The position numbers and the translations under genes are program-made. Shown here in pieces: positions 8,182 through 17,903 of a stretch of DNA of 64,000 bases. The notes beneath the pieces were generated by a model that worked only from the letters and a program-made list of their open reading frames with translations, was not told the origin of the DNA and searched no databases. Position 1 is the first letter of the stretch; the number at the start of each line of letters is the position of its first letter. The stretch covers positions 1 through 64,000 of the forward strand of contig JAFRYZ010000039.1 of the NCBI GenBank assembly GCA_017442825.1, read 5' to 3'. The stretch comes from Prevotella sp. (GTDB lineage: Bacteria; Bacteroidota; Bacteroidia; Bacteroidales; Bacteroidaceae).

Positions 8182-9138
8182 ATGATGAAAGTAATAGATA
8201 TATTGAACAGCAGCAAGGCACCTTTCGCCTCGTTCGAACTGGTGCCGCCCTTGAAAGGTAGTGAGGTGACAAAACTCTACAACAGCATTGACCCGCTGAT
8301 GGAGTTTCATCCGCCTTTCATCAACGTGACGTGTCATCGTGACGAGATTGAATACACGCCGAACAGCGACGGCAGCTATACGAAGCTGACGCTGGCGAAG
8401 CGTCCGGGAACGATTGCCATCGTGGCGGCTATCATGCGGCGATATGATGTGCAGATTGTGCCGCACGTGATTTGTGGCGGCGCATCGAAGTCGAAGGTGG
8501 AGAGCGAACTTTTGGACTTGCACTTCCTGGGCATCCATAATGTGGTGGCGCTGCGAGGCGACGCTATTCCCGGACAGCGGTTCTTCCAACCGGAGCCCGA
8601 CGGATTTGCGCACTCCGACGAACTGGTGGCGATGATCAGCAACCTGAATCGCGGCTCGTATCTCGACCCTACGGTGAAAGACGGGGTGGCGACTGACTTC
8701 TGCGTGGGTGTGGCGGCTTATCCTGAGAAACATTTCGAGGCGGCAAACTTGGAGACGGACATTCAATGTCTGAAGCGAAAGGTGGATGCTGGTGCTGACT
8801 ATATCATTACCCAGATGTTTTTCGACAACGAGAAATTCTTCGATTTCATTGAAAAATGTCGCAAGGCGGGCATCACCGTCCCCATTATTCCCGGACTGAA
8901 ACCGATGTCGTCGCCAAGACAGATTGACTTGCTGCCGCGTTCGTTCCATATCGACATTCCGCAGGAGCTGGTGAACAGAATGCGCAAGACGAAGACGGCA
9001 GCAGAAGCCTACCAGGTGGGCATTGACTGGTGCATACAACAAAGCCGCGACTTGTTGAGTCGCGGCGTTCCAGCCATTCACTACTACACGATGGCGAAAA
9101 CCGACAACGTGGTAGAAGTGGTCAGGACTGTTTTCTGA
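8182..9138 (+). CDS. metF: Methylenetetrahydrofolate reductase MetF
   Basis: Reduces 5,10-methylenetetrahydrofolate to 5-methyltetrahydrofolate, the methyl donor used by MetH next door. The 318-residue flavoprotein barrel has the family stretches FELVPP at the N terminus, PHVICGGASKS, NVVALRGD, and ADYIITQMFFDN. The start is taken at 8182 (MMKVID; 8185 is equally possible). An open frame extends upstream to 8113, but that part is only translated repeat (NLELETWNLELGT) and would overlap the metH stop, so it is not accepted. The gene ends exactly where the convergent protease gene ends. Co-transcription with metH is likely. Confidence 0.95.
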   Translation: MMKVIDILNSSKAPFASFELVPPLKGSEVTKLYNSIDPLMEFHPPFINVTCHRDEIEYTPNSDGSYTKLTLAKRPGTIAIVAAIMRRYDVQIVPHVICGGASKSKVESELLDLHFLGIHNVVALRGDAIPGQRFFQPEPDGFAHSDELVAMISNLNRGSYLDPTVKDGVATDFCVGVAAYPEKHFEAANLETDIQCLKRKVDAGADYIITQMFFDNEKFFDFIEKCRKAGITVPIIPGLKPMSSPRQIDLLPRSFHIDIPQELVNRMRKTKTAAEAYQVGIDWCIQQSRDLLSRGVPAIHYYTMAKTDNVVEVVRTVF

Positions 9139-11961
9139 TTACTTCTTCTCGGGCATCATCACAATCTTGATGTGGTTGCCGCTGGAAAGAACGACATTCT
9201 TCAGGAAGTTGCTGACATCGGCTGCGGTGACTGACTGGACTGTGGCTTTGTAATCGCTCTCGAAGTCTTTGCCGCTGCGGACAAAGCGTTCGATGATGGT
9301 GCGCCAATGGGCGTTGTCACGGGCATCGACGTCGGCTTGCTTCAGCAGAATCTCCTTCACCTTACCCAAGTCTTCCTGGCTGGGATTGTCGATGATAGCC
9401 TGCAGGTCTTTCTGGAAGTAAGGAACGGCTTCGGCTGCTTTGTCGGGGTTGAGCATTCCGATACCTCTCACGATGGCGTAAGCCTTGGTGCCGTCGTCGT
9501 CGAAATCGCCCTTTGCTCCAGCATGGTAGGCAGCAGACAGTTTCTCACGAATCTCACGGTTGTTGACCATATCGTACATACGGTATGCTATTTCGAGCAG
9601 CACGAGGTTCTTCAGCGTGTAGTCGATATTGGCAGAGCGCCATATCTCGGCTGCCTGAGCCTGCGGATTCTCCATTGCCTTGGTGAAGTTGCGTGACTGT
9701 TCGCCATTGACGAAGGTACGCACGTCGGTGAAGGGTTGAGCTTTGGCTTTCTTCGTCGAAGGCAGCGAAGCGATATACTGTTCGATATACTTACGCATGA
9801 TGGCTTCGTCGAAGTTGCCCACGAAGGTGAAGGTGAAGTCGGCAGCGTTGCCATAGGCCGAACGGGCCATCTCCAGGATGCGGTCGTAGCTGACAGCCTT
9901 CAAGTCGTCGACAGTAGGAATGCGATAGAGTTTGTTGCCGCCATAGGTGACGCTCTGGATAGAGTCTTCGAAGACGACAGAGGCGTTCATCGAGATGTTT
10001 TTCAGCGACACTTCAACAAGATTGAGGAAATTGCCAACAGACTGTTCGTCCTTCTTCACATTGGTGAAGGCGAGGTGGGTGAGCTGCATGAAGGTCTCAA
10101 GGTCTTTCGGGGTGGTCTTGCCTTTGAGTCCGTGACGCATTTCATCCATCGAGAAGTCAACACCACACTGTTTACCGGAGAGAGCCTTCTGGAGTTCGTT
10201 CTTGGAGAAGGAACCCAGTCCGCTATAAGACAGCACCTCGCTGAAAAGTCCCAGGTTGGGTTCGTCGGCTTTGCCAAAAGCACCGTAGCCACCTTTAGCA
10301 TAAGCGCTCATCACGATTTCGTTGTCGTTGAAATCGGTCTTTTTCATCATGACGGTAGCACCGTTGGAGAGGGTGAGTTTGGTGAAGCCCAGGGCGGCAT
10401 TTTTCTCTTCCTTGGCAATCTTGCCTGCCTTCGGAGCCGCAGCCATGAGGGGTTCTTGGCGCACGTTATCGACGTAGGCTTCAACTTTCTCTGCCCAAGC
10501 TTTGTCGGTAGCTGCCTTCAGCGCTTCGGGGGCAGGATAGGTCTGACCGTCTTTTTCTTGCATCATAGCGAGGACGACGAGGTTTTTCTCGCCTTCGACG
10601 ATGAGTTCTTTGGCAATCGCATTGGCAGCCTCAACGGGCAACATCGGCGACATCTGCTTCATCATGGTGTAGAGAACTTCGATGCCAGGAATGGGCTCGT
10701 TGGCGATGAAGTTATCGACATACTCCTGGCAGTAGCGGTTGTTGGGCAGTTTCGCGCGGTTGTTATAGTCTTTCTCCAACTGGCTCAGCTTTTCTTCCTT
10801 AGCGCGGTCGAACTCGGTAGCGGTGACACCGAACTCATGAACGCGTTTCAGTTCGCGGATGGCAGCAGTCAGCGCAGCCTGCTCTTGTCCTTCCTTGGGC
10901 ACGACGGTGAGGGTGAGGGCATCCTTGGTACGCGACATGATGTAGGAACCGTTCTCTATCTGTGCCATCACAAACGGACAGTCGGCTTTCTGGGTTGCTT
11001 CCTTGTAGCGATCGTTGATGATACTGGTGAGCAGGTCGATGAGGTAGTTGCCCATGAGATATTCGAATTTGCCCTTGTCCGCATCGGGGGTGGCATCGCG
11101 CTTCAAGGCGGTGAGGATGATACTCATGGTCTGTTCCTTATCTTTGCCGACGAGGAAGATGCCCTTCTCGTTGTCGGGAACGGGTTCGAGTTCAACCTTA
11201 GCTGCATTGGCAGGAACCTTGATGCCGCCAAAGAGTTCCTTAATCTTGGCTTCGGTGCGGTCAACATCGATGTCGCCCACGATGATGATGCCCTGATTGT
11301 CTGGACGATACCACTTGCGATAGTATGCACGCAGGGTTTCGGGATCGCAGCCGTCGATGACTTCCATCAGACCGATGGGGTATCGCTGACCGTATTTGCT
11401 ATCCGGATAGAGCGAGGGGAACATCGTCTCGAGGATTTTCTGGGTTCCGGTGATGCGCATGCGGTATTCGTTGTGAACGATATCGCGTTCCTGGTCGATG
11501 GCTTTAGCATCGAGCGTGAGTCCGTTAGACCAGTCTTTCAATACGAGCATACACGAGTCAAGGGCTGTGATGCGCTTCGTCGGCACGTCGTTGATGTAGT
11601 AAACCGTCTTGTCGGTAGAGGTGTAGGCGTTGAGGTTGCGACCATACTCTACACCGATGCTCTGCAGATACTCCTGCAGGGAGTTGTCCTTGAAGTGGTC
11701 GGAACCGTTGAACGCCATGTGCTCCAACAGGTGGGCGAGTCCGCGTTGGTCTTCGTTCTCGTTGATGGAACCCACTTTCTGGGCGATGTAGAAGTTGGCC
11801 ACATGCTCAGGATAGTCGTTGTGACGGATGTAATAGGTCAGTCCGTTGTCGAGTTTACCGATGCGGACATCCTTGTCAACAGGAATAGCTGGCAACTGCT
11901 GTGCCATTGCTGAACCTGTAAGGAGCAGCATTGCTGCTACGAAAAAATGTCTTAGTCTCAT
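9139..11961 (-). CDS. Secreted M16-family zinc protease (pitrilysin type)
   Basis: A 940-residue exported peptidase built of two tandem M16 halves. Residues 1-20 form a signal peptide ending at AMAQ. The inverted zinc motif HxxEH is HLLEH at residues 77-81, with the distal glutamate likely in HNEYRMRI; the C-terminal half lacks a zinc site, as is usual. It probably degrades peptides in the periplasm. The protein sequence is well conserved throughout with no frameshift. Its stop TAA (9139-9141) abuts the metF TGA with no base between. It has its own promoter at 12082-12113 with a palindrome over the start site. Confidence 0.93.
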   Translation of the reverse strand: MRLRHFFVAAMLLLTGSAMAQQLPAIPVDKDVRIGKLDNGLTYYIRHNDYPEHVANFYIAQKVGSINENEDQRGLAHLLEHMAFNGSDHFKDNSLQEYLQSIGVEYGRNLNAYTSTDKTVYYINDVPTKRITALDSCMLVLKDWSNGLTLDAKAIDQERDIVHNEYRMRITGTQKILETMFPSLYPDSKYGQRYPIGLMEVIDGCDPETLRAYYRKWYRPDNQGIIIVGDIDVDRTEAKIKELFGGIKVPANAAKVELEPVPDNEKGIFLVGKDKEQTMSIILTALKRDATPDADKGKFEYLMGNYLIDLLTSIINDRYKEATQKADCPFVMAQIENGSYIMSRTKDALTLTVVPKEGQEQAALTAAIRELKRVHEFGVTATEFDRAKEEKLSQLEKDYNNRAKLPNNRYCQEYVDNFIANEPIPGIEVLYTMMKQMSPMLPVEAANAIAKELIVEGEKNLVVLAMMQEKDGQTYPAPEALKAATDKAWAEKVEAYVDNVRQEPLMAAAPKAGKIAKEEKNAALGFTKLTLSNGATVMMKKTDFNDNEIVMSAYAKGGYGAFGKADEPNLGLFSEVLSYSGLGSFSKNELQKALSGKQCGVDFSMDEMRHGLKGKTTPKDLETFMQLTHLAFTNVKKDEQSVGNFLNLVEVSLKNISMNASVVFEDSIQSVTYGGNKLYRIPTVDDLKAVSYDRILEMARSAYGNAADFTFTFVGNFDEAIMRKYIEQYIASLPSTKKAKAQPFTDVRTFVNGEQSRNFTKAMENPQAQAAEIWRSANIDYTLKNLVLLEIAYRMYDMVNNREIREKLSAAYHAGAKGDFDDDGTKAYAIVRGIGMLNPDKAAEAVPYFQKDLQAIIDNPSQEDLGKVKEILLKQADVDARDNAHWRTIIERFVRSGKDFESDYKATVQSVTAADVSNFLKNVVLSSGNHIKIVMMPEKK

Positions 11962-12054
11962 AATGATTAATATATTAGATTAGAATTGGTCATACTTTAT
12001 ACTGTGCTATTTTTATAGAAAGTTGCCCTATTGACGGAACAATAAAGACACTTC

Positions 12055-12082
12055 GTAGTGTTCCACCTTGATAGAACACTAC
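12055..12082. promoter_or_regulatory. Operator-like inverted repeat
   Basis: GTAGTGTTC at 12055-12063 and GAACACTAC at 12074-12082 form a perfect 9-bp dyad with a 10-bp spacer, covering the predicted transcription start of the M16 protease gene. It could be a repressor site or a 5' mRNA hairpin. Confidence 0.5.
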
Positions 12083-12113
12083 AAAAGTAATGAGGAAAGA
12101 GAGAAATCGCAAA
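12082..12113 (-). promoter_or_regulatory. Promoter of the M16 protease gene
   Basis: On the minus strand TTTG (12110-12113) and TACTTTTG (12082-12089, TAnnTTTG) are 20 bp apart. The leader to the ATG at 11961 is about 115 bases. Confidence 0.7.
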
Positions 12114-12147
12114 AAATTTCTCTTAAATTTGATATTGATTAACTATT

Positions 12148-12870
12148 TTATTTCCCTAGAAACTTTGTGTCGATATATTTGGTGAGGGCATCGCGATAGA
12201 GGTCGCCAATAGGAAGGAAGGTGTCGGAATCGAGAATAACACGGTTTTTGTTGACTTCCTGTATCTTCTTCAGATTGATGATATAACTGCGATGAATCCG
12301 CATAAAGCTATGGGATGGCAGGCGGTCTTCCATTTTCTTCATCGACAGCAGCACAATGAGGGGCTTGGTTTGATGGTCGAGGTGTATTTTCAGGTATTCG
12401 CTCATGCCTTCGATGTAGCGAATGTCGGCAATGTTGATGCGCACCACCTTGTGCTCGGTTTTCAGGAACATGGCATCATCGCTGTCGATGGGTGACACCT
12501 CACTCTGATGGAGGGCTTCGTAGCGGACTTTCAACTTGTTGGCAGCTCGTTGGAAGTCGTCAAGGCCGAAGGGTTTCAGCAGGTAATCGACGGCATCGAC
12601 CTTAAAACCTTCGACGGCATACTCGCTGTAGGCGGTGGTGAAGACAATCAACGGCGGCACCGAGAGGGAGCGCACGAAATCCATTCCGCTGAGGTCGGGC
12701 ATATTGATGTCGATGAAGATGGCATCGATGAGGTCTTGTTGCATAATGGCTTTCGCTTCCGATGCACTCTGGCACTCGGAAACAAGCTCAAGGAAGGGAA
12801 TTTTCCGGATGTAGGCTGCCAACTGTTGCAGCGCTAACGGTTCGTCGTCAATAGCTAATACTTTAATCAT
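12148..12870 (-). CDS. LytTR-type response regulator
   Basis: A 240-residue cytoplasmic regulator: a receiver domain (residues 1-120, acidic pocket DDE at 8-10, phosphorylation site D54 in FIDINMP) and a C-terminal LytTR DNA-binding domain (about 130-235, with MRIHRSYIINLKKI). The start at MIKVLAIDDEP (12870) is chosen because the 14 codons upstream are translated repeat DNA. It follows the kinase gene by 80 bp, and that gap is occupied by a repeat insertion. Targets are unknown; LytTR sites are short direct repeats and none was assigned here. Confidence 0.93.
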   Translation of the reverse strand: MIKVLAIDDEPLALQQLAAYIRKIPFLELVSECQSASEAKAIMQQDLIDAIFIDINMPDLSGMDFVRSLSVPPLIVFTTAYSEYAVEGFKVDAVDYLLKPFGLDDFQRAANKLKVRYEALHQSEVSPIDSDDAMFLKTEHKVVRINIADIRYIEGMSEYLKIHLDHQTKPLIVLLSMKKMEDRLPSHSFMRIHRSYIINLKKIQEVNKNRVILDSDTFLPIGDLYRDALTKYIDTKFLGK

Positions 12871-12873
12871 AAG

Positions 12874-12947
12874 GTTGAGAGTTGAGAGTTCTTGCGCCGC
12901 TTCGCTCTGCAAGCGAGCAGAGCTCGAACGAGAGTTGAGAGATGAGG
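12874..12947. repeat. Compound repeat between kinase and regulator genes
   Basis: Heptanucleotide units (GTTGAGA) flank an exact copy of the 23-bp element at 12891-12913, beginning CTTGCGCCGCTTCGC, which is identical to 4275-4297. A second GAGAGTT/GAGAGAT block runs to 12947. The insert separates the two genes of an operon without breaking either. Confidence 0.8.
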
Positions 12948-12950
12948 GGA

Positions 12951-14219
12951 TTATAGGTTGTTTGCATCAGGGGATATGGGGGCAAGGGGTAGTGTCAACT
13001 GAACAGTATATGTGGTCGCAGTGTCAGTAATATCTAAGTGGTAATGGTCGTTATAGAGCAAATCGAGGCGTTGGCGTACATTAGCAAGACCGACACCACC
13101 TTCGGAGTTTTCATTTCCAACGGTAACTGTTCGCGAAGTTGCTGGAGTTCGATGCGAAGAAGATGAACCTGTCTGCGGTACTTCCTCGGCAGAGGGAGCC
13201 TGTGGACTTTTCTTTGAATTCTTACAAAGGAAGGAGATCTCGCTACCCACGCTGACACTTAGGTCGATAAAAGACTCTTGGGAATAGCTGATGCCGTGCT
13301 TGAAAGCGTTCTCGACAAAGGTGATAAGCAGCAGCGGAGGTACTGTACCGGTGGTAACAGTCTGGGGCATATCGATGTGGATGCTGACCTTATCGGTATA
13401 ACGCATACGCATCAAGGCTATATAGTGACTGATAAACTCTAGTTCGCGCTGAAGAGGTATCATCTGGTGGTTGCCTTCGTAAAGGATATATCGCATCATC
13501 TTTGACAACACGACGATGCTGCTCTTGGCTTTTTCGGGTGCAATATCGACCAAAGCATGAATGTTATTGAGCGTATTCATGAAGAAGTGGGGATTGATCT
13601 GATACTTCAGATACTCCAGCTGATGCGCCAGATTCTCTTTCTCTAACGCTTCCAACCCCTTGCGGTCATGCTCGTTCTTGAAATAGAGCTTTACGCCAAG
13701 GTTCATTCCAAGCATGAAGAAAAGCATGATGAAGCCTACCAGGTCGGCTTGACCGAACATGAGTGGAGGACGGTGAGGACCATGTGGACGCTCGCGCGAC
13801 GACGATTCATGAGGTTGGCCTTGTGGTGACTCGCCGACAGGACCGTGCTGGAAATCATGGTGGGGCGGACGCATGCCGCCGCGCATCTCCATTGGTGGAC
13901 GATGACGGTGAGGTCCACCAGGATGATACCAGCAGGCTAACAGGGTAAAGGCTGCCAACAGACACGCTGTTCCCGCGAAATAGAGTACTTTCTTGCGACG
14001 ATAGATGAGAAGCGGCGCCAACAGATAGTTGTGAATGAGGAAGAGGACGAGAAAGACCGCCAATATCTTCCACACACCAAACACTTCATGCCAATGGAAC
14101 ACGGAGCGACTGTCGGAAACGGAACGGATATAGGATGTCAGCACTGGTGCCAGAAACAGCAGGGCGAAAATGCTGACATAGACAAAAGTCTCTTGATAGG
14201 CGCGTAATCGTTTTGTCAT
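12951..14219 (-). CDS. LytS-like sensor histidine kinase with His/Pro-rich loop
   Basis: Membrane kinase that should phosphorylate the regulator downstream. Starting at MTKRLRAY (14219), the 422 residues have four membrane segments (about 12-30, 52-71, 79-97, 159-180), a short coiled segment, and the His_kinase domain with the phospho-acceptor H211 in QINPHFFMNTLNN, followed by an ATPase domain (FVENAFKHG, GVGLANVRQRL). Between membrane segments 3 and 4 lies a loop (99-151) with more than ten His and many Pro, such as YHPGGPHRHRPP; with a cytoplasmic N terminus it would be periplasmic. A Ser/Thr/Pro-rich stretch interrupts the ATPase domain. An upstream in-frame extension to 14267 lies beyond the promoter's useful leader and is not used. 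Confidence 0.9.
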   Translation of the reverse strand: MTKRLRAYQETFVYVSIFALLFLAPVLTSYIRSVSDSRSVFHWHEVFGVWKILAVFLVLFLIHNYLLAPLLIYRRKKVLYFAGTACLLAAFTLLACWYHPGGPHRHRPPMEMRGGMRPPHHDFQHGPVGESPQGQPHESSSRERPHGPHRPPLMFGQADLVGFIMLFFMLGMNLGVKLYFKNEHDRKGLEALEKENLAHQLEYLKYQINPHFFMNTLNNIHALVDIAPEKAKSSIVVLSKMMRYILYEGNHQMIPLQRELEFISHYIALMRMRYTDKVSIHIDMPQTVTTGTVPPLLLITFVENAFKHGISYSQESFIDLSVSVGSEISFLCKNSKKSPQAPSAEEVPQTGSSSSHRTPATSRTVTVGNENSEGGVGLANVRQRLDLLYNDHYHLDITDTATTYTVQLTLPLAPISPDANNL

Positions 14220-14264
14220 AGGCTCTACACTTAATAACGTTTCATGATGGTGTTTATTGTGACA

Positions 14265-14296
14265 CAAAGGTAGCTATACCTCACGACATTACCAAA
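14265..14296 (-). promoter_or_regulatory. Promoter of the LytS/LytTR operon
   Basis: Minus-strand TTTG (14293-14296) and TACCTTTG (14265-14272) are spaced by 20 bp, with the predicted start about 40 bases before the kinase ATG at 14219. Confidence 0.75.
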
Positions 14297-14349
14297 AACT
14301 ATCAACCAACACGCCACATTCTTCAACGAACTACATCTAGACAAAAAGC

Positions 14350-14383
14350 AAAGAGACATAGGAAAAAAATCCTATGCCTCTTT
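14350..14383. terminator. Bidirectional terminator after rplQ
   Basis: AAAGAG-AC-ATAGGA and its inverse TCCTAT-GC-CTCTTT form a stem around an A-rich loop, with A and T runs on both sides. It ends the ribosomal operon on the minus strand. CTAGG-containing imperfect repeats fill 14392-14445. Confidence 0.75.
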
Positions 14384-14449
14384 ATTATAACTGCCTAGAT
14401 ATTTCCTTGAATCCCTAGGATTGCCTAAGGGTTCTAGGTCAACTAGGAT

Positions 14450-14986
14450 TTATTCTGCCTTAGCTTCTTCTTCAGCGGGAGCTTCGGTTGCGGGAGCCTC
14501 AGCTACCTCTTCCTTAACTTCCTCTGCCTTCGGAGCTTCCTCTACAGGAGCAGCCTCAGCCTTCGGGGCAGCCTTGCGGCTTCGACGAGTTTTCTTGGCA
14601 GCAGCCTTCGGAGTCTTAGCCATGTTCTCGTCGAAGTCAACGAGTTCGATGAAAGCGATGTCGGCAGCGTCGCCCTGACGGTGTCCGAGCTTAATGACGC
14701 GTGTGTAGCCACCGGGACGGTCGCCAACTTTCTCTGAAATGACGCCGAAGAGTTCTTTCAATGCTTCCTTGTTCTGCAGGTAGCTGAAGACTACACGACG
14801 CGAGTTGGTGGAGTCGTCCTTTGCTTTTGTAATCAGCGGCTCGACATACTTCTTCAGAGCCTTTGCCTTGGCGAGGGTCGTAGTGATTCTTTTGTGCATG
14901 ATCAGCGAAATTGCCAAGTTTGCCAACATGGCGCGACGGTGGTCAGCAGTACGACCCAGATGGTTAAATTTCTTACCGTGTCTCAT
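14450..14986 (-). CDS. rplQ: 50S ribosomal protein L17
   Basis: Large-subunit protein near the peptide exit tunnel. It starts [12 protein letters not shown], the family N terminus. The conserved core takes about 118 residues; the remaining 60 are a low-complexity Ala/Glu/Lys tail ([14 protein letters not shown] and [11 protein letters not shown]), a lineage extension that is longer than in Escherichia coli L17. It is the last gene of the operon, 7 bp after rpoA. Confidence 0.97.
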   Translation of the reverse strand: MRHGKKFNHLGRTADHRRAMLANLAISLIMHKRITTTLAKAKALKKYVEPLITKAKDDSTNSRRVVFSYLQNKEALKELFGVISEKVGDRPGGYTRVIKLGHRQGDAADIAFIELVDFDENMAKTPKAAAKKTRRSRKAAPKAEAAPVEEAPKAEEVKEEVAEAPATEAPAEEEAKAE

Positions 14987-14993
14987 TGTTTTT

Positions 14994-15986
14994 TTACTCT
15001 TTCTCTAATTTATACTTTGTTATGTCGGTTCCAAACGACAGATTCAGACTCTCGAGCAAATCATCAAGCTCAGAAAGCGATTTCTTGCCGAAGTTGCGGA
15101 ACTTAAGAAGGTCGGTCTTGTTGTACTGTACCAGATCGCCAAGTGTCTCAACATCGGCTGCCTTCAGGCAGTTGAGGGCACGAACGCTGAGGTTCATGTC
15201 AACGAGACGAGTTTTCAGCAACTGGCGCATGTGCAATACCTCTTCATCGAACTCCTGGTTAGCATCTGCATCGGGATTCTCAAGGGTGATCTTCTCGTCA
15301 GAGAACAACATGAAGTGATAGATGAGGATTTTGGCTGCCTCCTTCAGGGCATCCTTCGGGTGGATGGAACCATCGGTAGTAACCTCAAGCACGAGCTTGT
15401 CGTAGTCGGTCTTCTGCTCGACACGATATGGTTCAACTGCATACTTAACGTTACGAATAGGGGTGTAGATAGAATCGATGGGGAGAACGTTGACATCGGT
15501 GCAGAACTCACGGTTCTCGTCTGCCGGAATGTAACCGCGACCCTTGTTGACCGTGATATCGATTTGCATGGATGCCTTCGCGTCTAAATGACAAATCACC
15601 AAGTCGGGGTTTAACACTTCAAATCCAGTCAGATACTTACCGATATCACCAGCTTTGAATTCAGTGGAATTCTCTACAGTGATACTAACTTTCTCGTTCT
15701 CGAATTCTTCTACTACTTGCTTGAATCGAACTTGTTTGAGATTCAATATAATGTTGGTTACATCTTCCTTAACACCAGGGATGGAAGAGAACTCATGCTC
15801 AACGCCACCGATTTTGATAGTGTTGATAGCATAGCCCTCGAGCGATGAAAGGAGAATGCGGCGCAAAGAGTTACCAATGGTAACTCCAAAGCCAGGCTCC
15901 AACGGACGGAATTCAAATTTGCCGTACTTGTCGTCAGCCTCCAGCATTACAACTTTGTCGGGTTTTTGAAATGCTAATATCGCCAT
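14994..15986 (-). CDS. rpoA: RNA polymerase alpha subunit
   Basis: 330 residues. The N-terminal domain, which dimerises and seeds polymerase assembly, shows [20 protein letters not shown]. The C-terminal domain, which touches activators and upstream DNA, ends with [19 protein letters not shown]. Normal length, placed between rpsD and rplQ as in most bacteria. Confidence 0.98.
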   Translation of the reverse strand: MAILAFQKPDKVVMLEADDKYGKFEFRPLEPGFGVTIGNSLRRILLSSLEGYAINTIKIGGVEHEFSSIPGVKEDVTNIILNLKQVRFKQVVEEFENEKVSITVENSTEFKAGDIGKYLTGFEVLNPDLVICHLDAKASMQIDITVNKGRGYIPADENREFCTDVNVLPIDSIYTPIRNVKYAVEPYRVEQKTDYDKLVLEVTTDGSIHPKDALKEAAKILIYHFMLFSDEKITLENPDADANQEFDEEVLHMRQLLKTRLVDMNLSVRALNCLKAADVETLGDLVQYNKTDLLKFRNFGKKSLSELDDLLESLNLSFGTDITKYKLEKE

Positions 15987-15998
15987 TAACTTAATGAT

Positions 15999-16604
15999 TT
16001 ATTTAGAGTACAACTCAACGATTAACTGCTCCTTAATATTCTCGGGAATGTCGGCACGCTCCGGTTTGTGAAGGAACTTACCGCTCTTGGTCTGCTCGTC
16101 CCACTCAATCCAAGGATACTTACTGTGGTTGAAACCTGCAAGTGATGCCTCGATGACTTCGAGAGACTTTGCCTTCTCGCGTACGCCAACAATCATGCCG
16201 GGCTTTACTGAGAACGAAGGAATATTAACCACCTTGCCATCGACAACGATGTGCTTGTGACCTACCAACTGACGAGCAGCAGCACGGGTAGGAGCAATGC
16301 CCATACGGAAGACGACGTTGTCAAGGCGGCTCTCCAAGTTCTGCAGCAGCACCTCACCGGTGATACCGTCAGCCTTGGCTGCCTTCTCAAACATATTACG
16401 GAACTGGCGCTCAAGAACACCGTAAGTGTACTTGGCTTTTTGCTTCTCTGCCAACATGACACCATACTCCGACATCTTACGACGACGGTTGTTGCCATGC
16501 TGTCCAGGAGGGAAGTTCCTCTTGGACAAAACTTTGTCTGCGCCGAAGATGGCTTCACCAAAACGGCGCGCAATTTTTGATTTCGGTCCTATGTATCTTG
16601 CCAT
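15999..16604 (-). CDS. rpsD: 30S ribosomal protein S4
   Basis: 201 residues; primary 16S rRNA-binding protein with an S4 RNA-binding domain around [13 protein letters not shown] and GHKHIVVDG. The N terminus ([17 protein letters not shown]) lacks the four zinc cysteines of the C+ form, so this is a zinc-free S4. Confidence 0.98.
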   Translation of the reverse strand: MARYIGPKSKIARRFGEAIFGADKVLSKRNFPPGQHGNNRRRKMSEYGVMLAEKQKAKYTYGVLERQFRNMFEKAAKADGITGEVLLQNLESRLDNVVFRMGIAPTRAAARQLVGHKHIVVDGKVVNIPSFSVKPGMIVGVREKAKSLEVIEASLAGFNHSKYPWIEWDEQTKSGKFLHKPERADIPENIKEQLIVELYSK

Positions 16605-16642
16605 AATAAATAAAAATAAATTGCTTGTTTATTGTTGCGTTA

Positions 16643-17032
16643 TTATACGCGACGACGCTTCGGAGGACGGCAACCGTTGTGTGGTAACGGTGTAACGTCG
16701 ATAATCTCTGTTACTTCGATGCCTGCTCCATGGATAGCGCGGATGGCGCTCTCACGTCCGTTGCCCGGACCCTTGACGAAAGCACGAACCTTACGAAGAC
16801 CGAGGTCGTAAGCGACCTTTGCACAGTCTTCTGCAGCCATCTGTGCTGCATAAGGAGTGTTCTTCTTGGAACCGCGGAATCCCATCTTACCTGCAGAAGA
16901 CCAAGAGATAACCTGACCTTCGTTGTTTGCCAAAGATACGATGATATTATTGAAAGAGCTGTGTACGTGCAACTGTCCCAGTGCCTCTACTCTTACGTTT
17001 CTTTTCTTAGATGTTGCTGATTTCTTTGCCAT
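16643..17032 (-). CDS. rpsK: 30S ribosomal protein S11
   Basis: 129 residues, platform of the small subunit. Family stretches [11 protein letters not shown] and the C-terminal [15 protein letters not shown] are intact. It follows rpsM by 26 bp and precedes rpsD. Confidence 0.98.
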   Translation of the reverse strand: MAKKSATSKKRNVRVEALGQLHVHSSFNNIIVSLANNEGQVISWSSAGKMGFRGSKKNTPYAAQMAAEDCAKVAYDLGLRKVRAFVKGPGNGRESAIRAIHGAGIEVTEIIDVTPLPHNGCRPPKRRRV

Positions 17033-17058
17033 AATCTTTAAACTTTAAACGTTAAACT

Positions 17059-17439
17059 TTACTTCGTGGCCTTCTTCTTGTTAGCAACAGTCTTTTTCTT
17101 TCCTTTACGCGTACGAGCATTATTCTTCGTACTCTGACCGCGAACGGGAAGACCATGACGATGTCTGACACCACGGTAGCAGCCGATATCCATCAGGCGC
17201 TTGATGTTCATCTGAACCTCTGAACGGAGGTCACCTTCTACTTTGAATTCAGCGCCGATAATTTCACGGATCTTGGCAGCCTGGTCGTCAGTCCACTCGC
17301 TGACCTTCAGGTCACGGCTTACGCCGGCTTTGTCCAATATCTTTGCTGAACTACTTCGACCTATACCATAGATATAGGTCAATGCGATTTCGCCACGCTT
17401 ATTCTGGGGCAAATCTACTCCAACAATTCTTATTGCCAT
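17059..17439 (-). CDS. rpsM: 30S ribosomal protein S13
   Basis: 126 residues, head of the small subunit, contacts tRNA and the L5 bridge. Begins [11 protein letters not shown] with the helix-two-turn-helix ALTYIYGIG, and ends in a basic tail ([17 protein letters not shown]). A possible internal promoter sits just upstream. Confidence 0.98.
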   Translation of the reverse strand: MAIRIVGVDLPQNKRGEIALTYIYGIGRSSSAKILDKAGVSRDLKVSEWTDDQAAKIREIIGAEFKVEGDLRSEVQMNIKRLMDIGCYRGVRHRHGLPVRGQSTKNNARTRKGKKKTVANKKKATK

Positions 17440-17496
17440 TGTTAATAATTTGATGTAAAAATGAAATGTTAATTCTGAAATTTGCTAAAAAGCATG

Positions 17497-17504
17497 CAAA
17501 GGTA
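17497..17504 (-). promoter_or_regulatory. Possible internal promoter before rpsM
   Basis: CAAAGGTA on the plus strand reads TACCTTTG on the coding strand, a good -7 box 58 bp before rpsM. No TTTG is at the expected -33 distance. The 112-bp gap between rpmJ and rpsM is one of the widest in the ribosomal block. Confidence 0.4.
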
Positions 17505-17551
17505 TGAAAAATATTCTGTTTTCCATCACCTTATTATGCATATTTAACACA

Positions 17552-17668
17552 TTAGCCCTGACGCATCTTGTACTTCGGGTTCTTCTTGTTGATAACGAAC
17601 AGGCGACCTTTACGACGAACGATTTTGCAGTCGGGTGTACGTTTTTTTAATGATGCTCTTGTCTTCAT
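17552..17668 (-). CDS. rpmJ: 50S ribosomal protein L36
   Basis: A 38-residue gene, [20 protein letters not shown] at its start and ending NPKYKMRQG. Only C14 remains of the zinc-ribbon ligands; the positions equal to C11, C27 and H32 are Thr, Asn and Lys/Tyr. This is therefore the zinc-independent form. It lies between infA and rpsM as expected. Confidence 0.96.
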   Translation of the reverse strand: MKTRASLKKRTPDCKIVRRKGRLFVINKKNPKYKMRQG

Positions 17669-17682
17669 ATCTCTTCAGGATT

Positions 17683-17901
17683 TTATTTGTATCTAAAAAC
17701 TATTCTGCCTTTCGTCAGATCGTACGGACTCATCTCTACTTTCACCTTATCTCCGGGAAGGATCTTAATATAATGCATGCGCATCTTACCGGAGATGTGG
17801 GCAGTGATGTCCACACCATTTTCCAACTCTACTCGGAACATTGCATTGGAGAGGGCCTCCATGATGGTTCCATCCTGCTCTATAGCAGCTTGCTTTGCCA
17901 T
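17683..17901 (-). CDS. infA: Translation initiation factor IF-1
   Basis: 72 residues forming one S1-like OB fold that binds the A site of the 30S subunit during initiation. Family stretches [20 protein letters not shown], and [19 protein letters not shown] are present. It starts 2 bp after the map stop, pointing to translational coupling. Confidence 0.98.
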   Translation of the reverse strand: MAKQAAIEQDGTIMEALSNAMFRVELENGVDITAHISGKMRMHYIKILPGDKVKVEMSPYDLTKGRIVFRYK

Positions 17902-17903
17902 AA

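Noticed and set aside
12100..12123. Terminator for the LytTR regulator gene
   Set aside because: AGAGAAAT/ATTTCTCT can pair, but no T-run follows and it overlaps the protease promoter.
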